Shown here: positions 16,148 to 25,013 of the stretch, one piece after another
Numbering within the stretch: the stretch's first letter is position 1
Layout of the letters: the number at the start of each line of letters is the position of its first letter
NCBI GenBank assembly: GCA_963754955.1
Contig: CAVWHY010000012.1
Span: 186,001-250,000, forward strand
Length of the DNA stretch: 64,000 nt
Source: CAVQJU01 sp963754955
Lineage (GTDB): Bacteria; Acidobacteriota; Vicinamibacteria; Vicinamibacterales; CAVVIG01
Direction: 5' to 3'
The notes under the pieces: generated by a model
The model's input: only the letters and a program-made list of their open reading frames with translations
Database searches by the model: none
Told to the model about the DNA's origin: nothing
Program-made: the position numbers and the translations under genes

Positions 16148-18658
16148 ATGACACGTTCCGTCCTCGCCGGCTCCGTGACTGCCGCGCTCGTCTTTCTGGG
16201 CCCGCCCGCACTGCGGCCGGTTCCGGTGACCGCGGCACAGGCCGGGGAGAATCCGCGCGCATTCCTGCAGGCCTACTGCATCACGTGCCACTCGCAGCAG
16301 CTGAAGTCGCGCGGCTCGGTGCCGGTCGCGCTCGACACGCTGGACCCATCCGCTGTCGCGAACGACGCGAAGACGTGGGAGCTGGTCGTCCGCAAGATGC
16401 GCGCTGGTGTCATGCCGCCGGCCGGCATGAAGCGTCCCGACAAGGCGGCGCATGAGCAATTCCTCACCTGGGCCGAAGACGCGCTCGATCGCGCCGCGCG
16501 CGAGCAACCGAACCCCGGGCGCATCGAAGCGTTCCACCGGCTCAATCGTACCGAATACCGGAACGCCGTGCGCGACCTGCTGGATCTCGACGTCGACGTC
16601 AACGGATGGCTGCCGCCCGACGACGCGAGCTACGGCTTCGACAACATCGCCGGCGTGCTGAAGATCTCGCCCACGCTGTTCGAGCGATATCTGGCGGCGG
16701 CGCAGAAGGTCAGCCGGACGGCGCTCGGCGTCGCGCCGCCATCTCCCACGGTCGACTACGTCCGCGTGGCCGACGATCGCGCGCAGGAGCAGGAACTGCC
16801 CGGCCAGCCGTTCGGCACGCGCGGCGGCGCGTCGATCCGTTACACGTTCCCGATGGATGCGTCGTACACGGTCCGCGTCCAGCTCTCGCGTGATCTCAAC
16901 GAGCAGGTGCCGATCTACGTGGAGCCGCAGGACCTGGAGATCAGCATCGACGGTGAGCGCGTCACCGTGTTCACGCTGGCGCCCGCGGCCGCGCCGGCCG
17001 GTCCTCCGGCAAGCGAACCCGCGGCAGCGAGCGACAGCGCCACGGCGCAACCCGCCGGACGAGGACAGGGTCGCGGCGCCGGGGCGCGTGCAGGCGGCGC
17101 GGGACGCGGCGGCGGCCGGCAGGGGCAGGAGGCGCGCAATCGCGCCGACCGCGACTGGGCGGTGCGCGTGCCGGTGAAGGCAGGGCCGCACGTCGTGCAG
17201 GTGGCGTTCGCGAGGCAGAGTGATGCCCTCGCCGAAACTGCGCGACTCCCATTCCTTCGCCCGTATCCAGCCGGCGTCAACATCGCTGAGACACGTAGCG
17301 GTGCGTATCTTCGCAGCGTGGAGATCGCGGGCCCGTTCGATCCGACGGGTCCCGGCAACTCGCCGAGCCGCCAGCGGATCCTGATCTGCACGCCAGGCAG
17401 CCCCGCGGGCGAAGACGGATGTTCCACCCGCATCCTGACGGCGCTCGCGCGCCGCGCCTATCGCCGGCCGGTGACGGCAGCCGACGTCCGGCCGCTGCTC
17501 GCGTTCTATCGGGAAGGGCGCGCCGAAGGGAGTTTCGACCAGGGAATCGAGCGCGCACTCAACCGGCTGCTGGTGAGCCCGGAGTTCCTGCTGCGCGTCG
17601 AAACCGAGCCGCCGCAGGCGCCGTCCGGAAGCGTGTATCGCATCAACGATGTCGCGCTGGCCTCGCGGCTGTCCTTCTTCCTCTGGAACAGCATTCCCGA
17701 CGAGGAGTTGCTCGCGCTCGCGGAGCAGAAGCGGCTTCGCGACCCCGCGGTGCTCGACCGGCAGGTGCGGCGGATGATCGCCGACTCCCGGTTCGACTCG
17801 TTCGTCGAGACCTTTGCCGGGCAGTGGCTGTTCCTCCGCAACCTGGCCGCCTCCGTACCCGTGCAACAGAACTTTCCGGACTTCGACGATACGCTGCGCC
17901 AGGCGTTTCGTACCGAGACGGAGATGTTCTTCAAGAGCGTGATTCGCGAGGATCGCAGCGCACTCGACCTGCTGCGCGCCGACTACACGTTCCTGAACGA
18001 GCGTCTCGCCAGGCACTACGGCATGGCCCACATCAGCGGCACCCGCTTCCGCCGCGTGGCACTCCCGTCGGGCAGCCGCCCCGGCGGTCTGCTCGGTCAG
18101 GGCAGCATTCTCACGGTGACGTCATATCCTGATCGCACGTCGCCGGTCGTGCGCGGCAAATGGATCCTTGAAAACCTGCTCGGCACGCCGCCGCCATCGC
18201 CTCCAGCCGGCGTGCCCCCGCTCAAACCCCCGAGCTTCGCGACCAAGGTCCTGTCGGTCCGTGAGCGGATGGTCGATCATCGGCGCAACCCCCCGTGCGC
18301 GGGCTGCCACGCGATGATGGACCCGCTCGGGCTGGCGCTCGAGAATTTCGACGCGGTCGGCAAATGGCGCACGCTGGACGAGTCCGGCGATCCGATCGAT
18401 GCGTCCGGATCGATGCCCGACGGCACGAAGTTCGAGGGCGCGGACGGACTCCGGCAGGCACTGCTCGGATCCGATCGCTTCATCATGACGCTCACGGAGA
18501 AGCTGATGACGTACGCGCTCGGCCGCGGCGTCGAGTACTACGATGAACCGGCGGTCCGCGGCATCGTCCGGACCGCGTCGCGCGACGACTTCCGCTTCGT
18601 GTCGCTCATTCGCGGCGTCGTTCAGAGCGTTCCGTTTCAGATGAGGAGAGCGAAGTGA
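16148..18658 (+). CDS. DUF1587/1592/1595/1588/1585 multi-domain secreted protein with two heme c motifs
   Basis: The 836 aa protein has a signal peptide and then a cytochrome-c-like start with YCITCH (Cys44, Cys47, His48). It continues with the ordered domains known as DUF1587 (HRLNRTEYRNAVRDLL), DUF1595, DUF1592 (ASRLSFFLWNSIPDEELL), DUF1588 (a second CAGCH at 717-721 in PPCAGCHAMMDPLGLALENFDAVGKWR) and DUF1585 at the end. A Gly/Ala/Arg-rich low-complexity insert lies at about residues 285-325. This architecture is common in planctomycetes and acidobacteria, almost always next to DUF1552; its biochemical role is not established. The four-base overlap with the next gene indicates coupling. 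Confidence 0.92.
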   Translation: MTRSVLAGSVTAALVFLGPPALRPVPVTAAQAGENPRAFLQAYCITCHSQQLKSRGSVPVALDTLDPSAVANDAKTWELVVRKMRAGVMPPAGMKRPDKAAHEQFLTWAEDALDRAAREQPNPGRIEAFHRLNRTEYRNAVRDLLDLDVDVNGWLPPDDASYGFDNIAGVLKISPTLFERYLAAAQKVSRTALGVAPPSPTVDYVRVADDRAQEQELPGQPFGTRGGASIRYTFPMDASYTVRVQLSRDLNEQVPIYVEPQDLEISIDGERVTVFTLAPAAAPAGPPASEPAAASDSATAQPAGRGQGRGAGARAGGAGRGGGRQGQEARNRADRDWAVRVPVKAGPHVVQVAFARQSDALAETARLPFLRPYPAGVNIAETRSGAYLRSVEIAGPFDPTGPGNSPSRQRILICTPGSPAGEDGCSTRILTALARRAYRRPVTAADVRPLLAFYREGRAEGSFDQGIERALNRLLVSPEFLLRVETEPPQAPSGSVYRINDVALASRLSFFLWNSIPDEELLALAEQKRLRDPAVLDRQVRRMIADSRFDSFVETFAGQWLFLRNLAASVPVQQNFPDFDDTLRQAFRTETEMFFKSVIREDRSALDLLRADYTFLNERLARHYGMAHISGTRFRRVALPSGSRPGGLLGQGSILTVTSYPDRTSPVVRGKWILENLLGTPPPSPPAGVPPLKPPSFATKVLSVRERMVDHRRNPPCAGCHAMMDPLGLALENFDAVGKWRTLDESGDPIDASGSMPDGTKFEGADGLRQALLGSDRFIMTLTEKLMTYALGRGVEYYDEPAVRGIVRTASRDDFRFVSLIRGVVQSVPFQMRRAK

Positions 18659-20028
18659 GGTTCATCACCAAACGGGCACTCCCGCGCCGGACTTTCCTCC
18701 GCGGCGCCGGCGTGACGCTGGCCTTGCCGCTCCTCGACGCGATGGTGCCGGCGCTCTCGGCTCTCGCCGACACGCCGGCGGCGGTGGCGTCGCGGCTCGG
18801 CTTCATCTACATGCCGAATGGCGTGGCCAAGAATTCGTCAGGCATCGACTACTGGACGCCGCCGACCGAAGGGCGGAACTTCCAGATGTCGCAGATCCTG
18901 GCGCCGCTCGAGCCGTTTCGCGAGCGGTTGCTCGTCGTGAGCGGCCTGGACCAGAACCAGGCGGAAGCGGGGAACGACGGCGCGAGCGGCGATCACACCC
19001 GCGGCACGAGCTCGTGGCTGACCGGCGTCTATCCGAGGCGCACCGAAGGCGCCGATGTCCGCAACGGTGTCTCCGCCGATCAGATTGCCGCGCCGGTGCT
19101 GGGCAAGGACACGGCCCTGCCGTCGCTCGAGCTCGCGATCGATTTGAACTTTCTCGCCGGTCAGTGCGAGAACAGCTACAGCTGCGCCTATCTCAACACG
19201 CTGGCCTGGACGTCGCCGACGACGCCGCTGCCCACCGAGAACAACCCGCGTGTCGTATTCGAACGGCTGTTCGGCGACGGGGGCACCGCGGATCGGCGGG
19301 CCGCGCAGGGACGGCGGAACCGCAGCATCCTCGATTCGGTGCTCGACGACTTCAACCGCCTGCAGCTGCAGCTCGGGCCCGGCGATCGCGTGGTCGTGGA
19401 CGAGTGGGTCGACGCTGTGCGCGAGGTCGAGCGGCGGATCTCGGGCGTTGAAAAGCGCAGCCACGACGAGCTCCCGACGCTCGAGCGGCCGACAGGCGTC
19501 CCGGAACGGTTCGACGAGCACGTGAAGCTGATGTACGAGTTGCAGTGGCTGGCGTTCCGGGCAGACCTGACGCGCGTTGTCACCTTCATGCTCGGACGAG
19601 AATTGAATTTCCGCACCTACCCCGAGATCGGCGTAACCGAGGGTCATCACGGCCTCTCGCATCACCAGGATCGTCCCGAGCAGATTGCGAAGTACGCGAA
19701 GATCGGCACGTACCAGGCGCAGCTGCTGGCCTGGTTCCTCGAGAAACTGCAGTCGACACCCGAGGGCGACGGCACGCTGCTGGATCACTCGCTGTTCCTG
19801 TACGGCGCCGGGCTGAGCAATCCGAACACGCACGCACACGTCGACCTGCCGCTCCTCGTCATCGGAGGCCGCAAGCTCGGCATCGACGGCAATCGTCACG
19901 TCGTCGTGCGCGGCCAGGTGCCGATGACGAACCTCCTGCTGACGCTCCTCGACAAGGCCGGCGTTCGCGCCGACACGCTTGGCGACAGCACCGGCCGGAT
20001 GCCCGTGAACGGGCTTGCTGATGTTTAG
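18655..20028 (+). CDS. Tat-exported DUF1552 domain protein
   Basis: This 457 aa protein begins with a twin-arginine signal (RRTFLRGAGVTLALPLLDAM) and matches DUF1552: FIYMPNGVAKNSSGIDYW, GDHTRGTSSWLTGVYPRRTEG and the C-terminal GTLLDHSLFLYGAGLSNPNTH. The fold has been compared with the sulfatase/DUF1501 superfamily, so hydrolase activity is possible but unproven. Start GTG overlaps the DUF1592 gene by four bases. The pairing of a Tat-folded protein with a heme protein suggests a periplasmic complex (inference). Confidence 0.92.
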   Translation: MRFITKRALPRRTFLRGAGVTLALPLLDAMVPALSALADTPAAVASRLGFIYMPNGVAKNSSGIDYWTPPTEGRNFQMSQILAPLEPFRERLLVVSGLDQNQAEAGNDGASGDHTRGTSSWLTGVYPRRTEGADVRNGVSADQIAAPVLGKDTALPSLELAIDLNFLAGQCENSYSCAYLNTLAWTSPTTPLPTENNPRVVFERLFGDGGTADRRAAQGRRNRSILDSVLDDFNRLQLQLGPGDRVVVDEWVDAVREVERRISGVEKRSHDELPTLERPTGVPERFDEHVKLMYELQWLAFRADLTRVVTFMLGRELNFRTYPEIGVTEGHHGLSHHQDRPEQIAKYAKIGTYQAQLLAWFLEKLQSTPEGDGTLLDHSLFLYGAGLSNPNTHAHVDLPLLVIGGRKLGIDGNRHVVVRGQVPMTNLLLTLLDKAGVRADTLGDSTGRMPVNGLADV

Positions 20029-21904
20029 CAGCCCCATCCGTCGCCGTCGCGCCCCACGCGCGCGCCGCTGGCGTCGTGCCACGAGCGCGGTGGCGTGTGC
20101 GACCACGCTCGCCGGCGCGATCGCGATGACCGTCTCCGCCGGACCGCTCTCTCTCATCGACGCCGTGAAAGCCGACGACCTGAAGACGGTGAGGACGCTT
20201 CTGGCGAAGCGCGCGGATGTCGCCGCGGCGGAAGCAGACGGCACCACTGCTCTCCACTGGGCCGTTGAGAACGACAACGAGGCACTCGTCGCCGTGCTGC
20301 TGGCGGCCGGCGCGAAGGCGCAGGTCGTCAACCGTCACGGCATCGCCGCGATCCATCGCGCTGCCACTAACGGAAACGCGTCGATCGTCAACCGGCTGCT
20401 GGGCGCCGGCGCGGAGGCGAACTTCGCAACGCCGGCCGGCGAGACACCGCTGATGATGGCGGCACGCACGGGCAGCGCGGCGGCCGTCCAGGCATTGATC
20501 GCGAAAGGCGCCGAGGTCAACGCGCGCGAGGCGTGGCGCGGGCAGACGGCCCTGATGTGGGCGGCCGGCGAGAACAACGTTGACACGATCCGCGTGCTGG
20601 TGAAGGCCGGCGCCGACATCCACGCCAGGTCGGCATCGGGGATGTTCACGCCGCTGGTGTTCGCCGTGCGCGCTGGTCACCTCGGTTCCACGCGCGCACT
20701 GCTCGATGCCGGCGCAGACGTCAACGAGCGCCTGCCTGACGGCATGAGCGCGCTGGTGCTGGCGGTGTACAACGCCCACTACGAACTCGCCGCGGCGCTG
20801 CTCGAGCGCGGCGCCGACCCGAACGCCGCGGCGCAGGGGTGGAGCGCGCTGCACCAGGTCGCGTGGTCGCGACGGCCGAATCGCGGCTTCAACATGCCGG
20901 CGGCGGTTCCTACCGGGAATCTCGACAGCCTGGAGCTCGTGCGGCGGCTCGTCGCGCGCGGCGCCGACGTGAACGCACGCCTCATCAGGGAGCCGCGCGA
21001 CGGCAATCGCAACATGCTGAATCGCATCGGCGGCACACCGTTCCTCATGGCGGCGAAATCGGCCGACGTGCCGCTGATGCGTGCGCTCCTCGGCTCCGGA
21101 GCCGACCCGAAAATCACCACCACCGACGGCACGTCGGCGTTGATGGCGGCCGCCGGCGTCGGCGTCTACGGTCCGGGCGAGAGTCCGGGCACCGCGGACG
21201 AGGCGTTCGAAGCGGTGAAGCTGGCGTTCGAAGTCGGCGGCGGAGACGTCAACGGCGCCAACAAGGACGGCGAGACGGCGCTGCTCGGCGCCGTGTACCG
21301 CGGCGGCGCGGTGCGGGTGATCCAGTTTCTCGCGGACAAGGGCGCCCGCCTCGACGCTGAGAACAAGAAGCACTGGACGCCGCTCCTCGCTGCGGAAGGC
21401 GTCGTGTATGCGAGCAGCGGCATCCGCCGCTATCCCGAGGCGGCGGCACTTATCCGCAAGTTGATGCGCGAGCGCGGCCTTCCCATTCCGGAAATCGAGC
21501 ACATCGGGGGCGCAGTACCTGTTGTGAAGGCGACGCCGCTGGCCGCCAACGCGCGCACCAACTGGGACGGCGTCTACACCGCCGCACAGGCGCAGCGCGG
21601 CCGCGATGTTTACCGGCGCGCGTGCGCCGTCTGCCACCTCGACACGCTGCAAGGCGACGCCGTGTCCCCTCCGCTCATCGGACCTGCATTCCTGGGTCGC
21701 TTCAACGGACAAACGGCGCACGAGATGGTGCAGGCCGTGCGCGCGTCGATGCCGCAGAACGCGCCCGACACACTTGGCGACCGCGCCTACGTCGACCTGA
21801 TCGCATTCCTGCTCAACTCAAACGGCGGACGTAGCGGCGCATCCGAGCTGCCGCTCGACATCGGCGAGCTCGAGAAGATCGTCATCACCGCCGAGCAGCG
21901 CTGA
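20021..21904 (+). CDS. Ankyrin-repeat protein with C-terminal cytochrome c domain
   Basis: The 627 aa protein is a signal-like N-terminus followed by about 11 ankyrin repeats (residues 45-480; units such as DGTTALHWAVENDNEALVAVLLAAGA). It ends with a cytochrome c domain containing CAVCH (Cys535, Cys538, His539) and a distal Met in RASMPQNAPD as probable sixth ligand. Start ATG 20021 overlaps the DUF1552 gene by eight bases; a TTG six bases earlier is possible. It closes the three-gene operon. The ankyrin array likely binds a partner while the heme exchanges electrons in the periplasm. Confidence 0.9.
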   Translation: MFSSPIRRRRAPRARRWRRATSAVACATTLAGAIAMTVSAGPLSLIDAVKADDLKTVRTLLAKRADVAAAEADGTTALHWAVENDNEALVAVLLAAGAKAQVVNRHGIAAIHRAATNGNASIVNRLLGAGAEANFATPAGETPLMMAARTGSAAAVQALIAKGAEVNAREAWRGQTALMWAAGENNVDTIRVLVKAGADIHARSASGMFTPLVFAVRAGHLGSTRALLDAGADVNERLPDGMSALVLAVYNAHYELAAALLERGADPNAAAQGWSALHQVAWSRRPNRGFNMPAAVPTGNLDSLELVRRLVARGADVNARLIREPRDGNRNMLNRIGGTPFLMAAKSADVPLMRALLGSGADPKITTTDGTSALMAAAGVGVYGPGESPGTADEAFEAVKLAFEVGGGDVNGANKDGETALLGAVYRGGAVRVIQFLADKGARLDAENKKHWTPLLAAEGVVYASSGIRRYPEAAALIRKLMRERGLPIPEIEHIGGAVPVVKATPLAANARTNWDGVYTAAQAQRGRDVYRRACAVCHLDTLQGDAVSPPLIGPAFLGRFNGQTAHEMVQAVRASMPQNAPDTLGDRAYVDLIAFLLNSNGGRSGASELPLDIGELEKIVITAEQR

Positions 21905-21984
21905 ACCTGGAACCACACACGCCGTCCGTGAGCCTGCATGGCGCTGACGGCACGCCACGCGGCCAGCCACCTGGAGCAAACGTG

Positions 21985-23664
21985 ATGTCCCCAACGCCAA
22001 TTCCTGCCCGGGCGAGCGCGCCGAAGGCGCCGACCTTCCGCTTCGACCTTGTGGCCGGCCTGACGGCCGCCGCGGTCGTCCTCCCCAAGGCCATGGCTTA
22101 CGCCTCGGTGGCCGGCCTGCCGGTTGCGGTCGGTTTGTATACCGCTTTCATCCCGATGGCGATCTACGCGCTGCTCGGCACCTCGCGCGTGCTCAGCGTC
22201 AGCTCGACGACGACCATCGCGATCCTCGCCGCCACGCAGTTGGGACTGGCGGTGCCGGACGGCGATCCGGCGCGCCTCGTGACGGCGACGGCGACACTGA
22301 CGTTGCTGGTCGGCGCTGCGCTGGTCACGGCGCGGCTATTGAAACTCGGTTTCGTCGCCAACTTCATCTCGACGCCAGTGCTTACCGGCTTCAAGGCCGG
22401 CATCGGGCTGGTCATCGTGCTCGATCAGATGCCGAAGCTGCTGGGCATTCACATCACCAAGCACGGTTTCTTCTTCGATGCCGTCAGCGTCGTCAAGCAC
22501 ATTCCCGAAACCTCGGCGATGACGCTGGTGGTCGCCCTGGCGAGCTTCGCGGTGTTGATCGCGATGGAACGGCTGTGGCCGCGCTCGCCGGCCCCGCTGG
22601 TCGCGGTGGCCGGCAGCATCGCTGCGGCCTGGTTCTTCGGGCTCGAGAAGATGGGCGTCTCCATCGTCGGGATGATTCCGCGGGGTTTCCCGTCGCTGGC
22701 CTTGCCTGACCCGGCGCTGGCGGCGCAGCTCGTGCCGGGTGCGCTCGGAATCGCGTTAATGAGCTTCACCGAGTCGATCGCGGCCGGCCGCGCCTTCGCG
22801 CGCGCCGAGGATCCTCCCGTGAACGCGAATCGGGAATTGCTCGCCACCGGCGTTGCGAACCTTGGCGGCGCGTTGTTCGGCGTCATGCCGGCGGGCGGCG
22901 GAACTTCGCAGACGGCTGTGGTGCGGGCCGCCGGGGGGCAGTCGCAGTTGGCCTCGCTGGTGACGGCGAGCACTGCACTCGCCACCATGCTGTTCCTGGC
23001 GCCGATCCTCGGCCTCATGCCCAATGCGACGCTGGCTGCGGTGGTCATCGTCTACTCGGTTGGGCTGATCAAGCCGTCGGAGTTCCTTGCGATCCGCGGC
23101 GTGCGCACCATGGAATTCCGCTGGGCGCTGGTCGCCTGCATCGGCGTGCTGCTTTTGGGCACTCTCAAGGGCGTCGTGGTGGCGATCATCGTGTCGATGA
23201 TCGGACTCGCAAGCCAGTCGGCGTACCCGCGGGTGTACGTCATCGGCCGGAAGCGCGGCGAGGACGTGCTGCGACCGCTCTCGCCTGAACACAGCGACGA
23301 CGAAACCTTCGAAGGCTTGCTGATCCTGCGCCCGGAAGGGCGGTTGTTTTTCGTCAATGCGGAGGAAGTCGGGCGGCAGATCCAGACCCTCGTCGCGAAG
23401 TACCAGCCCCGCGTGCTGTTGCTGGATATGAGCCGCGTATCCGACATCGAGTACTCGGCCCTGCAGATGCTGATCGAAGGCGAGCGGCGCATGACCGAGC
23501 GCGGCGTCGAGGTGTGGCTGGCTGCGTTGAATCCCGGCGTGCTTGCGACGGTACGGAACACCGGCCTCGACGCGCGGCTTGGTCGCGAACGCATGCTGTT
23601 CAACGCGCGCGCGGCAATCGAGCGCTACCGGGCGCGGAGTGTGGCCGGGGGGAGCGCGGCCTAG
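21985..23664 (+). CDS. SulP family anion permease with STAS domain
   Basis: This 559 aa SLC26/SulP-type inner-membrane transporter probably moves sulfate, bicarbonate or another anion. It has the family start (GLTAAAVVLPKAMAYASVAGLPVAVGLYTAFIP), about 12 membrane segments, NTVFAGG-like region FGVMPAGGGTSQTAVV, and a cytoplasmic STAS domain from about residue 450 (LLLDMSRVSDIEYSALQMLIEGE). I use the ATG at 21985 because it follows a GGAGC ribosome site and the upstream extension is not family-like. It lies 80 bases after the ankyrin gene. Confidence 0.92.
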   Translation: MSPTPIPARASAPKAPTFRFDLVAGLTAAAVVLPKAMAYASVAGLPVAVGLYTAFIPMAIYALLGTSRVLSVSSTTTIAILAATQLGLAVPDGDPARLVTATATLTLLVGAALVTARLLKLGFVANFISTPVLTGFKAGIGLVIVLDQMPKLLGIHITKHGFFFDAVSVVKHIPETSAMTLVVALASFAVLIAMERLWPRSPAPLVAVAGSIAAAWFFGLEKMGVSIVGMIPRGFPSLALPDPALAAQLVPGALGIALMSFTESIAAGRAFARAEDPPVNANRELLATGVANLGGALFGVMPAGGGTSQTAVVRAAGGQSQLASLVTASTALATMLFLAPILGLMPNATLAAVVIVYSVGLIKPSEFLAIRGVRTMEFRWALVACIGVLLLGTLKGVVVAIIVSMIGLASQSAYPRVYVIGRKRGEDVLRPLSPEHSDDETFEGLLILRPEGRLFFVNAEEVGRQIQTLVAKYQPRVLLLDMSRVSDIEYSALQMLIEGERRMTERGVEVWLAALNPGVLATVRNTGLDARLGRERMLFNARAAIERYRARSVAGGSAA

Positions 23665-23713
23665 CCACGGCGGCACCGCCCGCCGTGCTATTCTCCGGCG
23701 ACAAGAGGTGTGC

Positions 23714-24991
23714 ATGCGCGCTGCGCTCAGGACGGTCGTGATCCTCCTCTCATTGGGCGTATGTGCTGCCGTTCTACCCGGCGTCGCCCGCGCGCAGGGA
23801 AACCCGGACTGGCACCGCGCCATCCCCGGGTTCGAAATTGCGGGCAACCTCTATTACGTCGGGACGGCGGACCTCGCCGTGTATCTGATCGCCACGCCAC
23901 AAGGCAACATTCTCATCAACAGCGACTTCAAGGAGGATGTGCCCGCCATTCGCAAGAGCATCGAAGGCCTCGGCTTCAAGTTCGCCGACACGAAGATCCT
24001 CCTCATCAGCCATGCGCACGGCGATCACGATGAAGGCGTCGGCGTCATCAAGTCGGAGACTCGGGCGCAGTTGATGGTCATGGACGCCGATGTGGCTGCT
24101 GTCGAAAGCACCGCGCCGGGACGGCCGGGCGCGAAAGTCGATCGCGTGCTGCACGATCGGGATACGGTCGAACTCGGCGGCGCGAAGCTCACCGCACGCC
24201 TCACGCCCGGTCACACGCCCGGCTGCACCACGTGGACGATGCCGGTGGCCGACGGCGGACGCACGTTGAATGCCGTCATCGTCGGCAGCCCGAACGTGAA
24301 CCCGGGCTACGTGCTCGTGGGCGACAAGAAGAACTATCCGCAGATCGCAGGCGACTACGTGCGCACCTTTGCCGTGCTGAACAGCCTGCCGGTCGATCTG
24401 TTTCTTGGCGCGCACGGCGCATACTTCGATTTGAAGGGCAAGCTCCCCAGGATGACCGGCGGGGCCAACCCTTTCATCGATCCCGCCGGCTACAAGGCGT
24501 ATGTCGCCGAGCGGGCACAGGCGTTCGAAAAGGAACTGACGAAACAGACGGCCGACGCACACCTCGGCGACGGCGTCGGCTTCGACATCGCCTGGAATCA
24601 CGTGGCGCTGAGCGTGCCGAACATCGCCGAGTCGATCGCGTGGTACGAGAAGATGCTCGGCTTCAAGGGCGTCGTGCGCGGCGGTCAACCGAACGCCCGG
24701 CAGCAGGTCGCGGATCTCCGCCGCGGGAACGTCACCATCGAGCTGTTTCAGCTGGCGGATGCCGCCCCGCTGCCCGAATCGCGGAAGAACCCGTCAGAAG
24801 ACTTCAGGACCCACGGCGTGAAGCACTTCGGCTTCGAGGTGAAAAACCTGCCCGCCGTGCTGGCGGAGCTCAAAGCCAAAGGCGTCAAGGTGGCGTTCGA
24901 GATGCGCGATACCCCGACCGAGGCCTTCGCGTTCATCAGCGACAACGCCGGCAACGCGATAGAGCTGATCGAGCACAAGATGGCGCGGTAG
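23714..24991 (+). CDS. Subclass B3-like metallo-beta-lactamase fused to a VOC (glyoxalase) domain
   Basis: The 425 aa secreted protein (signal peptide to about residue 28) has two domains. Residues 35-275 are a B3-type metallo-beta-lactamase: HAHGDH (His100, His102, Asp104, His105), GHTPGCTTW (His167) and GAHGAYFDL (His234). Residues 290-425 are a vicinal-oxygen-chelate module (WNHVALSVPNIAESIAWYEKMLGF to DNAGNAIELIEH). ATG 23714 follows AGAGGTG and gives a proper signal peptide. B3 enzymes often hydrolyse carbapenems, but many relatives have other substrates; the added VOC domain is unusual. No linked regulator is seen. Confidence 0.9.
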   Translation: MRAALRTVVILLSLGVCAAVLPGVARAQGNPDWHRAIPGFEIAGNLYYVGTADLAVYLIATPQGNILINSDFKEDVPAIRKSIEGLGFKFADTKILLISHAHGDHDEGVGVIKSETRAQLMVMDADVAAVESTAPGRPGAKVDRVLHDRDTVELGGAKLTARLTPGHTPGCTTWTMPVADGGRTLNAVIVGSPNVNPGYVLVGDKKNYPQIAGDYVRTFAVLNSLPVDLFLGAHGAYFDLKGKLPRMTGGANPFIDPAGYKAYVAERAQAFEKELTKQTADAHLGDGVGFDIAWNHVALSVPNIAESIAWYEKMLGFKGVVRGGQPNARQQVADLRRGNVTIELFQLADAAPLPESRKNPSEDFRTHGVKHFGFEVKNLPAVLAELKAKGVKVAFEMRDTPTEAFAFISDNAGNAIELIEHKMAR

Positions 24992-25013
24992 CCGCGCGGT
25001 GTCTGTCGTTCGA

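Noticed and set aside
16970..17150. Repeat expansion or insertion element inside the DUF1592 gene
   Set aside because: The Gly/Ala/Arg-rich stretch is in frame and low-complexity linker of varying length is usual in this family.
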